Assembly (NCBI RefSeq): GCF_900143515.1
Contig: NZ_FSQT01000001.1
Span: forward strand, 1,798,001 to 1,862,000
Length of the DNA stretch: 64,000 nt
Direction: 5' to 3'
From: Micromonospora cremea
GTDB lineage: Bacteria; Actinomycetota; Actinomycetes; Mycobacteriales; Micromonosporaceae
Each line of letters opens with the position of its first letter. Position 1 is the first letter of the stretch. This document shows, one piece after another, positions 34,132 through 43,118 of this stretch. A program made the translations under genes and the position numbers. The notes beneath the pieces were generated by a model. The model was given only the letters and a program-made list of their open reading frames with translations, searched no databases and was not told the DNA's origin.

Positions 34132-35574
34132 ATGACAGCGGCGCGCTCGCCGCAGCCGGTCGACGCGGCGGAGAACCGGCGACGCTGGCAGGCCGTCGGC
34201 GTCGGGTTGGTCGCCGCGTTCATGACGCTGCTCGACGTGAGCATCGTCAACGTCGCCGTGCCGTCCATCGACCGTGCGCTGCACGCCTCCCCGAGCGACC
34301 TGCAGTGGGTCCTCTCGGGGTACGCGCTCACCTTCGGCCTGGTGCTGGTACCGGCCGGCCGCTTCGGTGATGCCCGTGGCCGGCGTAACGCGTTCGTCTT
34401 CGGCATCGCGCTGTTCACCGTGACCAGCGCGCTCGCCGGTCTGGCCACCTCCCCGGCGTGGCTGGTCGTCGCCCGCCTGCTTCAGGGCGCCGCAGCCGGC
34501 GTGGTCAACCCCCAGGTGATCGGGATGATCCAGCAACTGTTCCGGGGGCCGGAACGGGCCCGCCCGTTCGGAGTGCTCGGCGCCACCATCGGTATCTCCA
34601 CCGCCGTCGGCCCGCTGCTCGGGGGTCTGCTCATCGCGATCGGCGGCGAGGAGCACGGGTGGCGGTGGGTCTTCTTCGTCAACGTGCCGGTCGGCATCGT
34701 CGCGGCGATCCTCGGCTGGCGCCTGCTGCCGGGCCGACCCGAGGGCCAGCCGGACCGGCGGCGACTCGACCCGGTCGGCGTACTGCTGCTCGGCGTGGGC
34801 GTCGTGCTGGTCCTGCTGCCGCTGGTGCAGGAGCAGCAGTGGCGGACCCCGTGGAAGTGGGCGCTCATCCCGGCCGGCCTGGCGGTGCTGGTCGCCTTCG
34901 GGTTATGGGAGCGCTGGTACGCGCGGCACCGGGAGCCGTTGTTCGACCTGCGGTTGTTCAGCTTCCAGTCGTACACCCTGGGTTCGCTCATCGCTCTGGT
35001 CTACTTCGGTGGCTTCACCGCGATCTTCTTCATCTTCACCCTATTTCTGCAGAACGGCCTCGGCTACAGCGCACTCGTCGCCGGCCTCGCCATCACGCCG
35101 TTCGCCCTCGGTTCGGCCGCGGCGTCCGCGTTGGGCGGACGCATCGTGAACCGCTTCGGCCGGCCGCTGGTCGCCATCGGCCTGCTCGGCGTGGTGATCG
35201 GGCTGGCCGGAACGGTGGTCGCGCTGCGCCTCGCGCCGGACGCCCCGGCGCCCTGGGTGACCGCCGGTCCGCTGCTCGTCGCCGGCATCGGCAGCGGCCT
35301 GGTGATCGCACCCAACCAGACCCTCACCCTCGCCCAGGTGCCGGTACCCCAGGCGGGCAGCGGCGCCGGCATGCTCCAGACCGGTCAACGGATCGGGGCC
35401 GCGGCCGGCATCGCCGCCGTCGGCTCGCTGTTCTTCTCCTCGCTCGCCGACAACCACGGCAACTGGACCACCGCCTTCGAACACTCACTCATGCTGGCCA
35501 CCGGGATCATCGCGCTCGCGCTGATCGCCGCGCTGATCGACATCCTGCGCACGCGCAACCACACCAAGTACTGA
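34132..35574 (+). CDS. MFS transporter, DHA2 (EmrB/QacA) family
   Basis: 480 residues with about 14 membrane segments. VGLVAAFMTLLDVSIVNVAV is the DHA2 first helix with motif D1. GRFGDARGRRN is motif A, and LLQGAAAGVVNPQVIGMIQQ the motif C region. It probably exports drugs or metabolites by proton antiport. ATG at 34132 follows GGGGGG. Transcription ends close to the second lysozyme-like cassette. Confidence 0.9.
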   Translation: MTAARSPQPVDAAENRRRWQAVGVGLVAAFMTLLDVSIVNVAVPSIDRALHASPSDLQWVLSGYALTFGLVLVPAGRFGDARGRRNAFVFGIALFTVTSALAGLATSPAWLVVARLLQGAAAGVVNPQVIGMIQQLFRGPERARPFGVLGATIGISTAVGPLLGGLLIAIGGEEHGWRWVFFVNVPVGIVAAILGWRLLPGRPEGQPDRRRLDPVGVLLLGVGVVLVLLPLVQEQQWRTPWKWALIPAGLAVLVAFGLWERWYARHREPLFDLRLFSFQSYTLGSLIALVYFGGFTAIFFIFTLFLQNGLGYSALVAGLAITPFALGSAAASALGGRIVNRFGRPLVAIGLLGVVIGLAGTVVALRLAPDAPAPWVTAGPLLVAGIGSGLVIAPNQTLTLAQVPVPQAGSGAGMLQTGQRIGAAAGIAAVGSLFFSSLADNHGNWTTAFEHSLMLATGIIALALIAALIDILRTRNHTKY

Positions 35575-35621
35575 CGACCCGAGGGGTACGCCACCAGAGA
35601 CACCGCGACGTGGATATGCCT

Positions 35622-35655
35622 CTGGCCGGCACCCCAGGTTCGGGGTGCCGACCAG
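35622..35655. terminator. Stem-loop after lysozyme-like copy 2
   Basis: CTGGCCGGCACCCC (35622-35635) pairs with GGGGTGCCGACCAG (35642-35655) with one mismatch. It is the equivalent of the copy 1 terminator and lies 22 bp beyond the stop codon. Confidence 0.65.
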
Positions 35656-35676
35656 CGGTCGGTGTCATGCGGTGGG

Positions 35677-36231
35677 TCAGCTGTTCCAGTGCTGGGCGAC
35701 CAGGTCGGTGGCCTGCTGCTCCCACTGGGCGTAGGCATCGGGGTAGGCCGAGACCTGCACGGTCTGCGCGGCGTCGGTCAGCGCCATGTCCTGCCACCCG
35801 TCAACCTGCTTGAGACCCTTGAGGAACGCGGTCGTGGAGTACTGCGGGTCGGTGATCTGCTCCGGCGTACCCCAACCCGAGCTGGGGCGCTGCTGGAACA
35901 GGCCCAGCGAGTCGTGGTCGTTCTTGTCGCCGAGGTGACCCAGGTTCTCCAGCTTCGACTCCTGCAGGCTGGTGGCGATCGAGATGACCGCGGCCCGCTT
36001 GGGCAGATCGGCCTTCTTCGTCGCGGCGATGATCGCCTTGACGTTCGCAATCTGCTCGTCGTTGAGGTCGATGTGCGACTGCGCGCCCTGCGCCTTGACC
36101 GTCTGCACCGCGACAGCAACAGGCTTGCCGTCGACGGGGGCGGCGTGGGCGGCGATCGGGCCGGCGAAGACACCACCGGCGAACGCGAGACCCGCAACGG
36201 ACAGCATGCTCTTACGAATGATCGTGTTCAT
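35677..36231 (-). CDS. Secreted lysozyme-like (transglycosylase-fold) protein, copy 2
   Basis: 184 residues with the same signal peptide and domain as copy 1. Five substitutions are seen: V/I after DLNDEQ, G/D and E/K in KKAGLPE versus KKADLPK, M/K in GDMND versus GDKND, and N/S at the last residue. The probable catalytic Glu in TSLQESKL and the LGLFQQRP motif are unchanged, so both copies look functional. The leader and GGAG ribosome site match copy 1. Confidence 0.75.
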   Translation of the reverse strand: MNTIIRKSMLSVAGLAFAGGVFAGPIAAHAAPVDGKPVAVAVQTVKAQGAQSHIDLNDEQIANVKAIIAATKKADLPKRAAVISIATSLQESKLENLGHLGDKNDHDSLGLFQQRPSSGWGTPEQITDPQYSTTAFLKGLKQVDGWQDMALTDAAQTVQVSAYPDAYAQWEQQATDLVAQHWNS

Positions 36232-36795
36232 GGGGGTGAGCTCCTTCAGGGGGTAGACACCCACCACCAGGGGGAACGGCGGTGTGGGTGCAAGCACCTC
36301 GTCCGGCGCTTTCAACACAGGGGAAAGTCTTGGGGGTTGGCGGCCGGCAAGCCGGGGGGCTTGTGGCGCCGGGTCCAGCGGCCTACGGGCGGGGGCCTCG
36401 TGGCGCCGGGACCGTGTGCAACGACCGCCGGGCCGGGCCCATTCCGGGGCTGGCCCATCCGTCGACACCCGGTAGATCAGGTGCTGGTGCGGTCGTTCAG
36501 GGAGTCTGCAACGACCGGGCACCCGCGGGCATTCCAACCCGGGCCTGGCTGCCATCCCAACCCTCAGGGGCGGGGTGGCGGGCCGGTGGTGCTGCGATCG
36601 TCAGGGTGTGTAACGACCCCCGGCCGGCCACGATTCCAGCCCACGAGTGCAGCCGGTCACAGGCCAGACACCCCGATACCGGACATCCGGCACGAGACCG
36701 GCGAGCGTTTCCAGCAGGCCGTCGCCCGAGGGCTCGGCTCGATCCGGGAGGGGCTATCCAATCGGCTGCCCAGCGCCAGATGGGCCCGGTTCGGG

Positions 36796-36879
36796 GTTGA
36801 TCGACTCGATATCGCCGATATTGGGGGCATCCGGTGGCGCCGCGGACACCGCAACATCGGCGAGGCCGAGTCGATCAAC
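36796..36879. repeat. Long imperfect hairpin (copy 2)
   Basis: GTTGATCGACTCG (36796-36808) pairs perfectly with CGAGTCGATCAAC (36867-36879); TCGCCGAT pairs with ATCGGCGA inside, and a less well-paired inner stem follows. The structure is kept relative to copy 1 despite base differences in the arms. Confidence 0.75.
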
Positions 36880-36915
36880 GCTGGGCGAAGGCGATCCGGG
36901 GCGAGGTGGTCAACC

Positions 36916-36961
36916 AGCGGTATACCTCAGAGGCATATGTATGACTCACAGGTATACCGCT
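36916..36961. repeat. 46-bp palindromic element with 12-bp arms (copy 2)
   Basis: Identical to 28862-28907, including the 22-bp centre. The flanking bases differ slightly, so this element is among the best conserved parts of the duplicated segment. Confidence 0.85.
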
Positions 36962-37099
36962 CACAACACCAACCGCCCCGGTTGCCTGGCCGCATCCACC
37001 GCAAAGGGCCGGGCCCCGGGGCCCGCCAGCCGGATGCCTCAGGCGCCGGGATCACGGCGAACGACGAACCCGACGCACGGGACCTACCGCGCTCGGGCA

Positions 37100-37262
37100 G
37101 GAATCGGGACGGATCACGATTGCCGCCGCATCGGGGCTTGCCGGACCCCAGCGCAGGGGGTCGGAACGGACCATGATCGCCACCGGATGGGACTCACCGG
37201 ACCGGTCGCGGGAATCGGTACGAATGAGGATCGCCGCCTGATGGGCTTGCTGGACACGGCGG
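37100..37262. repeat. Tandem degenerate repeat, three units of 52-58 bp
   Basis: Units at 37100-37157, 37158-37210 and 37211-37262 share G(A/G)(A/G)TCGG-N-ACG and GATCGCCGCC-like cores. In one frame they would read G(I/V)GT(D/N)xDRxRMG repeats, but no start or ribosome site supports a protein. The array is absent from copy 1. Confidence 0.65.
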
Positions 37263-37517
37263 ACGGGCCATGACGGACGGCGACCACCGACGGGGTGGGG
37301 CCCGCCGTGCCCGGCGCAGGGATCAAGCCTGACCGCCCGGAGCCGGGCACGGCGGGCCCCACCCCGCACGACCCGGCACACCAAAGCAACCCCGGCCCAC
37401 GACGGCAGATCAGGCCCCGGACCCGGCACACCACAAGGACCAAGAACCACGGCACGCCTGGTCAGACTGCGCAGAAACGCACGCCCCGGAGCCGCACCGG
37501 CGTTCACGGCACAGACA

Positions 37518-37555
37518 GGCTGGCGCCCGTCGGACAACTCCGACGGGCGCCAGCC
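37518..37555. terminator. Perfect 16-bp stem-loop
   Basis: GGCTGGCGCCCGTCGG (37518-37533) pairs with CCGACGGGCGCCAGCC (37540-37555) around ACAACT. It lies 40 bp beyond the stop of the truncated surface-protein fragment on the minus strand, so it is probably the terminator of the ancestral gene. Confidence 0.75.
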
Positions 37556-37595
37556 TTAGGTACTACCGGGCCGCTGCCCGGGTTGGTGGTGCGGA

Positions 37596-37910
37596 TCAGT
37601 GCGCGGCCCCACCGAGGCGCTGGCGACGACGCCACGCGAGCGTCAGCAGCAGCATGACCGCGCCAGCGCCGACCAGGCCGCCGCCGAGCTTCATGGGCGT
37701 GCTGAGGCTGCTACCCGTGACGGGCGGCGGCTGCTTCTTGTGCAGCACCCGAAGCTCCGCGGTGGCGGTCCGATCGGACTCCCGGCCGGTGGCGGTGAAG
37801 GTCAGCAGACCCGTCACCGACGGCCGGTAGCTCTTGGTGAAGTAGCCCTTGCCGTTGGTTCGGGCCGCGAAGCTCAGCGGCGCGCTCGCCTGGTACGGGA
37901 TCTCGTACCG
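37596..37910 (-). pseudogene. C-terminal fragment of a surface-anchored protein
   Basis: About 104 codons after an in-frame TAA (37911-37913). The reading frame encodes an Ig-like end (SYRPSVTGLLTFTATGRESD), a Pro-containing linker (KKQPPPVTGSS), one membrane helix (LGGGLVGAGAVMLLLTLAW) and a basic tail RRRQRLGG. That is the C-terminal anchor of a secreted surface protein without its N-terminal part or signal peptide. It ends abruptly just before the glycosyltransferase gene, so it is probably a deletion remnant. Confidence 0.65.
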
Positions 37911-37929
37911 TTATGGTGTTTCTCGTCCT

Positions 37930-39195
37930 TTACGAGAGGTTCCCTCGCGGGTCGACGCGCTCGGTGGCCCGGCCGGCCGCCTCGTGCAGCAGCCGCTCGA
38001 TCCGGTCCACCCCGGCCGGCAACGACATCTCCCGCAGGTACGTCTCCCGGCCCCGGCGGCCCATCTCCGCCCGGGCGGGCGGGGGGATGGTGGCGGCCAA
38101 CCAGAACCGGTCGGCCAGCGCGGCCCAGTCCTCCGGCGGGCAGGACAACCCGGCCCGGGCGCGTTCCACGAGCTCGGCGGTGTCCCCGCCGGCCGACGCC
38201 ACCACCGGCGCGGCGCAGGAGAGCGCGGCCTGCAGCTTGCCGGGCACCATGCCCCGCAGCTCCGGCAGGTCCCGCAGCATGACGAGCTGGTAGTCGGCAG
38301 CGGCGTACAGCTCGGGCATGTCCACCGGGGAACGTCGCTCCACGAAGCGGACGTTCTCGGCGCCCAGGTCGGAGGCGAGCCCCCGCACCCGCCGCTCGTC
38401 GGCGCCCGAGCCGACCAGGACCAGGTCCATCGTCCGGTCCAGCGCCGCGGCGGCCCGTACCGCGGTCTCCAGCCCCTGTCGGGCGCCGATGGTGCCGGCG
38501 TGCATCACCACGCACCGACCGTCGCGGCCGACCAGCTGGCGCGCCGCCGCGCCGGGCGTCGCCGGGTGGAAGATCCTCTCGTCGGTCCAGTTCAGCACCA
38601 GCCGGACCCGGGCCGGGTCGGCGCCGGCGGCGACCACCAGGTCCCGCATCGACGGCGCGGCCACGGCGACCCGCGCGGCGGCCCGGTAGACGCGCGCCAT
38701 CGCGGCGCCCATCCGTGCCGACCAGCGCCCGTCGCCCGCCTCGTCGGCGCCGTCGCGCGCCCATACGTCCTGCACGTGCAGCACCGCCGGCACCCGCCCG
38801 AGCAGCCGGAGGACTCCGGCGGCGGCGAATGTGGTGGCCGGCAGTTGAAAGACGTAGAGCGCGTCCACGTCGCCGAGGAACCGGCGCGCGACCAGCGTCG
38901 CACTGCCGGCGAAGGAGAGATAGCTGGCCATCCTGCCGCCGGTGGACGCGGCACCGCCGGAGTAGCGCGGCACCCGCCGCACGGACAGCCGTTCGCTGTG
39001 CGTCTCGTGGTGCCAGCGCTGGCGCCAGCCCGGGTAGACGTGTCCGCCGGGGTAGTCCGGAAACCCGGTGAGCACCCGCACCTCATGCCCGCGTGCGGCC
39101 AACTCCTCGGCGAGGCTGCCGGGGATGAACGCCGGCTCTGGCGGAAAGTGGTACGACAAGATGCCGATCTTCACCGGGCCACCGCCGTCCGCCAT
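37930..39195 (-). CDS. Glycosyltransferase family 4 (WbuB/WcaI-like)
   Basis: 421 residues. The N-terminal KIGILSYHFPPEPAFIPGSL, LTGFPDYPGGHVYPGW and the C-terminal donor-binding region (VVMHAGTIGARQGLETAV, LVLVGSGADERR, RRSPVDMPELYAAADYQLVM, GMVPGKLQAALSCAAPVVAS) are the WbuB-type GT4 pattern. It probably adds a sugar to exopolysaccharide or a lipid carrier. ATG at 39195; GTG at about 39171 (VKIGIL) is an alternative. It is divergent from the tyrosine phosphatase gene. Confidence 0.88.
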   Translation of the reverse strand: MADGGGPVKIGILSYHFPPEPAFIPGSLAEELAARGHEVRVLTGFPDYPGGHVYPGWRQRWHHETHSERLSVRRVPRYSGGAASTGGRMASYLSFAGSATLVARRFLGDVDALYVFQLPATTFAAAGVLRLLGRVPAVLHVQDVWARDGADEAGDGRWSARMGAAMARVYRAAARVAVAAPSMRDLVVAAGADPARVRLVLNWTDERIFHPATPGAAARQLVGRDGRCVVMHAGTIGARQGLETAVRAAAALDRTMDLVLVGSGADERRVRGLASDLGAENVRFVERRSPVDMPELYAAADYQLVMLRDLPELRGMVPGKLQAALSCAAPVVASAGGDTAELVERARAGLSCPPEDWAALADRFWLAATIPPPARAEMGRRGRETYLREMSLPAGVDRIERLLHEAAGRATERVDPRGNLS

Positions 39196-39342
39196 GGATC
39201 CGCCCCGGTCGGCGCGGCACCGCGACCGGCGGGTGTCCGGTCCGCGTACGATGCCGACAACCCCTCCCCGCGCGGCCACCGGCGTCGACGCACCGCGCCA
39301 GCGGTGCGGCCGCCCGCGTCCGCACCGATGAAAGGGGCACCG

Positions 39343-39897
39343 ATGGTCGACCGCGTGCTGTTCGTCTGCCACGCCAACCTGTGCCGGTCGCCGATGGCCG
39401 AGTACCTGGCCCGCCGGCTGCTGGCCGACCGGCCGGTCACCGTGGCCAGCGCCGGCACCGACGCGATGGACGGACTGGCCATGCACCCGTACGCCATGGA
39501 GATCGCGGCCGAGGGCGGCGCGGACCCGGCGGCGTTCCGCAGCCGGGGGCTGCGCCCCGAGTATCTGGCGGACGCGACGCTGGTGCTGACCGCGACCCGG
39601 CGCCAGCGGTCGGTCTGCACCGCGCTGGCGCCAGCCGCGCTGCACCGGACGTTCACCCTGCGCCAGTTCGGCCGGTTGGCCGCGGCGGCGGAGCCGCAGG
39701 CCGAGCCGGCCGACGACTCGCTGCGGGCCGCGATCGCCGCCGCCGCCCACGCCCGGGGGCGGCTGCAACCCGCCGCCCCGGACGCGGACGACCTACGGGA
39801 CCCGATCGGCGGCACCGCCGCCGACTTCCGACGCTGCGCTGAGGAGATCGAACGATCGCTACGACCCCTCGCCGCGCTCATCGGGGCAGCCGGGTGA
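39343..39897 (+). CDS. Low-molecular-weight protein-tyrosine phosphatase
   Basis: 184 residues. VLFVCHANLCRSPMAEYLAR has the CX5R(S/T) loop at the N-terminus, and the acidic DP loop is represented by DLRDPIGG near the end. Such phosphatases reverse BY-kinase autophosphorylation; here the kinase gene is convergent and overlaps it by 20 bp. ATG at 39343 follows GAAAGGGG. Confidence 0.9.
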   Translation: MVDRVLFVCHANLCRSPMAEYLARRLLADRPVTVASAGTDAMDGLAMHPYAMEIAAEGGADPAAFRSRGLRPEYLADATLVLTATRRQRSVCTALAPAALHRTFTLRQFGRLAAAAEPQAEPADDSLRAAIAAAAHARGRLQPAAPDADDLRDPIGGTAADFRRCAEEIERSLRPLAALIGAAG

Positions 39898-41338
39898 GTT
39901 CCTGGGTGCGGTCGCTGACGCCGTTGACCCCGGTGCCCTCGCTGTGCCGGGCGGACGTTGCCCGGTCGGTCGGCGCCGACGGCGTTGCCGTGGAGGCGAC
40001 CACCCGGTAGGCCTCGTACTGGTACACCTCGGCCTTGGCCACCTTGGCCATGTTCAGCACGCAGCCGAGCAACCGGACCGAGACCGAGTGCAGCGAGCGG
40101 GCCGCCGCGGCCACCTGGGTCCGGGAGGTCCGGCCCTGCTGGGTCACCAAGAGTGCGCCGTCGGCCTGCACGGCCACCACCACACCGTCGGTCACCGCGA
40201 GCAGCGGCGCGGTGTCGATGATCACGATGTCGGCCGACTCGCGCAGCGCCAGCAGCAGGTCCGCCATCGCCTTGGAACCGAGCAGCTCGCTCGGGTTCGG
40301 CGGGGCGGAGCCGCTGGGCAGCACGAGCAGGGACTTGTCCCCCCAGCGCTGCACCACGTCGCCGACCTGGACGTCACCGACCAGCACGTCGGTGAGGCCG
40401 ACGCCGGCGTCCAGGCCGAGGTACTCGTCGACCTTGGGGCGACGCAGGTCCGCGTCGACCAACAGCACCCGCCAGCCCGCCTCGGCCAACGCGATGGCCA
40501 GGTTGCAGGAGAGCGTGGTCTTGCCCTCGCCCTGCAGGGCGCTGGTCACCGCGATGACCCGGGCCGGCTCGTGCACGTCCACGAAGCGCAGGTTGGTGCG
40601 CAGCTTGCGGACCGCCTCGGCCCGCGCCGACGTCGCGGCGTCGCCGACGATCAGCGGGGCGGAGCGGGCGCCGCTCTCGAACGGGATCTCGCCGAGCAGC
40701 GGGCTGCCGGTGGCACGTTGCAGACCGGCGGCGTCGCGCAGCCGGATGTCGGCCACGCCGCGCAGGATCGCCAGGCCGACGCCGAGCACCAGACCTATCA
40801 GTCCGCCGAGGGTCATGTTCCGTACCGGTTGAGGCGAGACGGGACTGGCGCTGACCCGTGGGCCGCTCACCACCTCGATCTTGATCGGCGCCTTGCCCTC
40901 GGGTGGCGTCTCGACCTTCTGCACGAGCTCGACGAACTTCGCGGCCAGGGTCTCGGTCACCCGCAACGCGCGGGTCTGGTCGGTGTCGGTGATCGACGCG
41001 CGCAGCAGGACGGTGCCGGTCTCGGTGGAGGTGCTCACCCGACGCTGCACCTCGTCCGCGGTGAGCCCGACCGGGTTCTCGGCCACCACGCTCTGCGCCA
41101 GCCGGTCGCTGCTGAGCAGGTCGGCGTACGACTTGACACGCTGCTGGAGGAAGAGTCCACCCTGATAGGCGTCGCTGACGCCCTGGTTGGAGGTGGTGAC
41201 GAAGAACGTCACCGAGGCGACGTACCGGGGCTGGGCCCGTACGGTCAGGAACGCCGAGACGCCCAGGGCCACCATGACCGTGACCAACGGGATCCACCAG
41301 TGCCGACGCACGTGGCGCAATTGGCGGAGCAGGTCCAT
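39878..41338 (-). CDS. Polysaccharide co-polymerase/BY-kinase (Wzz-CpsD fusion)
   Basis: 486 residues. A Wzz chain-length domain with two spans (WWIPLVTVMVALGVSAFLTV and MTLGGLIGLVLGVGLAIL) is fused to a tyrosine kinase with Walker A TSALQGEGKTTLSCNLA, A' VLLVDADLRRPK and B IVIIDTAP. The C-terminus has a short tyrosine cluster EVYQYEAYRV followed by a ~45-residue Ser/Thr-rich tail. It controls export and length of exopolysaccharide. Its stop lies inside the phosphatase gene. Confidence 0.9.
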   Translation of the reverse strand: MDLLRQLRHVRRHWWIPLVTVMVALGVSAFLTVRAQPRYVASVTFFVTTSNQGVSDAYQGGLFLQQRVKSYADLLSSDRLAQSVVAENPVGLTADEVQRRVSTSTETGTVLLRASITDTDQTRALRVTETLAAKFVELVQKVETPPEGKAPIKIEVVSGPRVSASPVSPQPVRNMTLGGLIGLVLGVGLAILRGVADIRLRDAAGLQRATGSPLLGEIPFESGARSAPLIVGDAATSARAEAVRKLRTNLRFVDVHEPARVIAVTSALQGEGKTTLSCNLAIALAEAGWRVLLVDADLRRPKVDEYLGLDAGVGLTDVLVGDVQVGDVVQRWGDKSLLVLPSGSAPPNPSELLGSKAMADLLLALRESADIVIIDTAPLLAVTDGVVVAVQADGALLVTQQGRTSRTQVAAAARSLHSVSVRLLGCVLNMAKVAKAEVYQYEAYRVVASTATPSAPTDRATSARHSEGTGVNGVSDRTQELTRLPR

Positions 41339-41674
41339 CAGGCGCGCCTCCGTGCCGGTCCGGTTACGCCAAAGAACTTCACGAAAACCCCCAAGGTCGT
41401 CTTAAACTCGTGAAACCATTAAAGCCGCTCATACGGCTTATGTCCGGAGTTATGTGTTTTCAGCGGCCACAAGTGCGTCCGCATGACCAACCCGAGAAAC
41501 GTCCTTTCGGCAGCGGCGACATCGGGGAAAAGTCGGCAACCGATCGGCGGCATCCGGATCGCCCCTGCGATCGCCGGCACGGACGAGCCCGGATAGGGTC
41601 GACAGCGGTGTGCCGGGAAGCCTGGTCGGCGAGTGGATTCGTGCCGTCCTGACATCCCGAGGTGAGCGCCGCAG
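41339..41674. other. Gene-free region upstream of nhaA
   Basis: 336 bp. The left part, less GC-rich, is the likely promoter of the BY-kinase gene. The right ~100 bp before nhaA can fold: CGGCACG (41575-41581) pairs with CGTGCCG (about 41640-41646), enclosing GTGCCGGGAAGCCTGGTCGGC-like sequence. That could be a structured leader. No known riboswitch class is recognised. Confidence 0.45.
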
Positions 41675-43042
41675 ATGACCGACCCCACCCCGCCCTCCGA
41701 CCGGTTCCGGCCGGCACGGCTGTTCTCGCGATCCTCCTGGCCCGAGGCCCGGCACCTGGCCGACGTGCTGCGCACCGAGACCGTCGGCGGCGCCCTGCTG
41801 CTGCTCGGTGCGGTGATCGCGTTGCTCTGGGCGAACTCCCCCTGGGCCGACGCGTACGCGCGGCTGGGCGACTGGGTGCCCTGGTCCGGCGGCGCGCGCT
41901 GGCACCTCGACCTGGACCTGGCCACCTGGGCCGCGGACGGCCTGCTGGCGATCTTCTTCTTCGTGGTGGGCCTGGAGCTCAAGCGGGAGTTCGTCGCCGG
42001 TGAACTGCGCGACCCGCGCCGCGCCGCGCTGCCGGTGGTGGCCGCACTCGGCGGAATGCTGCTGCCCGCGCTGATCTACGTGGCGGTCGTCCTGACGGCG
42101 GGCGGGGAAGGGCTGCGCGGATGGGCGATCCCGACCGCCACCGACATCGCCTTCGCGCTGGCCGTGCTCGCGGTGGTCAGCTCACACCTGCCCCAGGGCC
42201 TACGCGCCTTTCTGCTCACCCTCGCCGTGGTGGACGACCTCTTCGCGATCACCATCATCGCGATCTTCTACACCGCCGATTTCCATCCCGTCCCGTTGCT
42301 CGCCGCGCTGGCTCCGATCGGGCTATTCGCCCTGCTGGTGCAGCGCGGGCGTACCTGGTGGTGGGCGCTGATTCCGCTCGCGGTCGCCGCCTGGGCCCTG
42401 GTGCACGCCTCCGGTGTGCACGCCACGGTGGCCGGTGTCCTGCTCGGCTTCACCGTGCCGGTGCTGGCCGCCCGCAGGCGCGCGGGCGACGCCCCGACCG
42501 GCGACCGACCGGGCGCCGACGGGGAGGACGCCGGCGGGCTCGCCGCGCACCTTGAGCACCGCTGGCGGCCGGTGTCGGCCGGCTTCGCGGTACCGGTCTT
42601 CGCGCTGTTCGCCGCCGGCGTCACGCTGCGCGGCACCGACCTGGGCGCCCTGGTGACCGACCCGGTGGTGATCGCCATCGTCGCCGGGCTGGTGCTCGGC
42701 AAGAGCATCGGAATCTTCGGATCGACCTACCTGCTGGCCCGGTTCACCCGCGCCGAGCTGGACGAGGACATCACCTGGCCCGACCTGCTCGGGATCGCGC
42801 TGCTGGCCGGCGTCGGGTTCACCGTGTCGCTGCTCATCGGCGACCTGGCGTTCGACACCGGCAGCACGGCCGACGACCGGGTCAAGGCGGCCGTGCTGAC
42901 CGGGTCGGTGATCTCCGCCGGGTTGGCCGCCACCGTGCTGGTCCGTCGCAACGGCGTGTACCGCCGGGTGGCGGAGCGGGAGCAGCTGGATGCCGACGGC
43001 GACGGCGTGCCCGACGTCTATCAGCGCAACGGCGACAGCTGA
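41675..43042 (+). CDS. nhaA: Na+/H+ antiporter NhaA
   Basis: 455 residues, longer than E. coli NhaA (388) because of extra N- and C-terminal segments and a loop ([20 protein letters not shown]). The core is intact: [39 protein letters not shown] and [13 protein letters not shown], with the ion-binding Asp-Asp. Helices continue to [15 protein letters not shown]. The acidic tail has [11 protein letters not shown], a calcium-binding-like DxDGDG motif. ATG follows GAGGTGA. Confidence 0.93.
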   Translation: MTDPTPPSDRFRPARLFSRSSWPEARHLADVLRTETVGGALLLLGAVIALLWANSPWADAYARLGDWVPWSGGARWHLDLDLATWAADGLLAIFFFVVGLELKREFVAGELRDPRRAALPVVAALGGMLLPALIYVAVVLTAGGEGLRGWAIPTATDIAFALAVLAVVSSHLPQGLRAFLLTLAVVDDLFAITIIAIFYTADFHPVPLLAALAPIGLFALLVQRGRTWWWALIPLAVAAWALVHASGVHATVAGVLLGFTVPVLAARRRAGDAPTGDRPGADGEDAGGLAAHLEHRWRPVSAGFAVPVFALFAAGVTLRGTDLGALVTDPVVIAIVAGLVLGKSIGIFGSTYLLARFTRAELDEDITWPDLLGIALLAGVGFTVSLLIGDLAFDTGSTADDRVKAAVLTGSVISAGLAATVLVRRNGVYRRVAEREQLDADGDGVPDVYQRNGDS

Positions 43043-43118
43043 CCGGCCCGCCGTCCCGGCTGCCGAGCGCAACACTCCCCGGCGGTCGTCGGCCGACCGG
43101 GCCCGGCGCGCCGTCCGG

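Larger units (their letters stand above)
35610..36980. repeat. Duplicated cassette, copy 2 (partner 27549-28925)
   Basis: Same element order as copy 1, in the same orientation and about 8 kb away. Beyond 36980 the two copies diverge; sequence like that to the right of copy 1 reappears near 37350, so about 360 bp, including a tandem repeat, separates them here. Confidence 0.9.
36232..37595. other. Gene-free leader and repeat region of copy 2
   Basis: 1364 bp. It holds the lysozyme leader, the ~91-bp repeats (36420, 36510, 36612), a long hairpin (36796-36879), the palindrome (36916-36961), a second tandem repeat (37100-37262), a stretch resembling the right flank of copy 1 (37350-37390) and a perfect stem-loop (37518-37555). 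Open frames here encode only repeat-derived sequence, so no gene is called. Confidence 0.7.

Noticed and set aside
27549..36980. Classical composite transposon
   Set aside because: The flanking copies carry a lysozyme-like gene, not a transposase, and no target-site duplication is visible.
36647..37273. Protein-coding gene in the repeat region after copy 2
   Set aside because: The frame is repeat-derived, spans the hairpin and palindrome, has no ribosome site and is not kept in copy 1.
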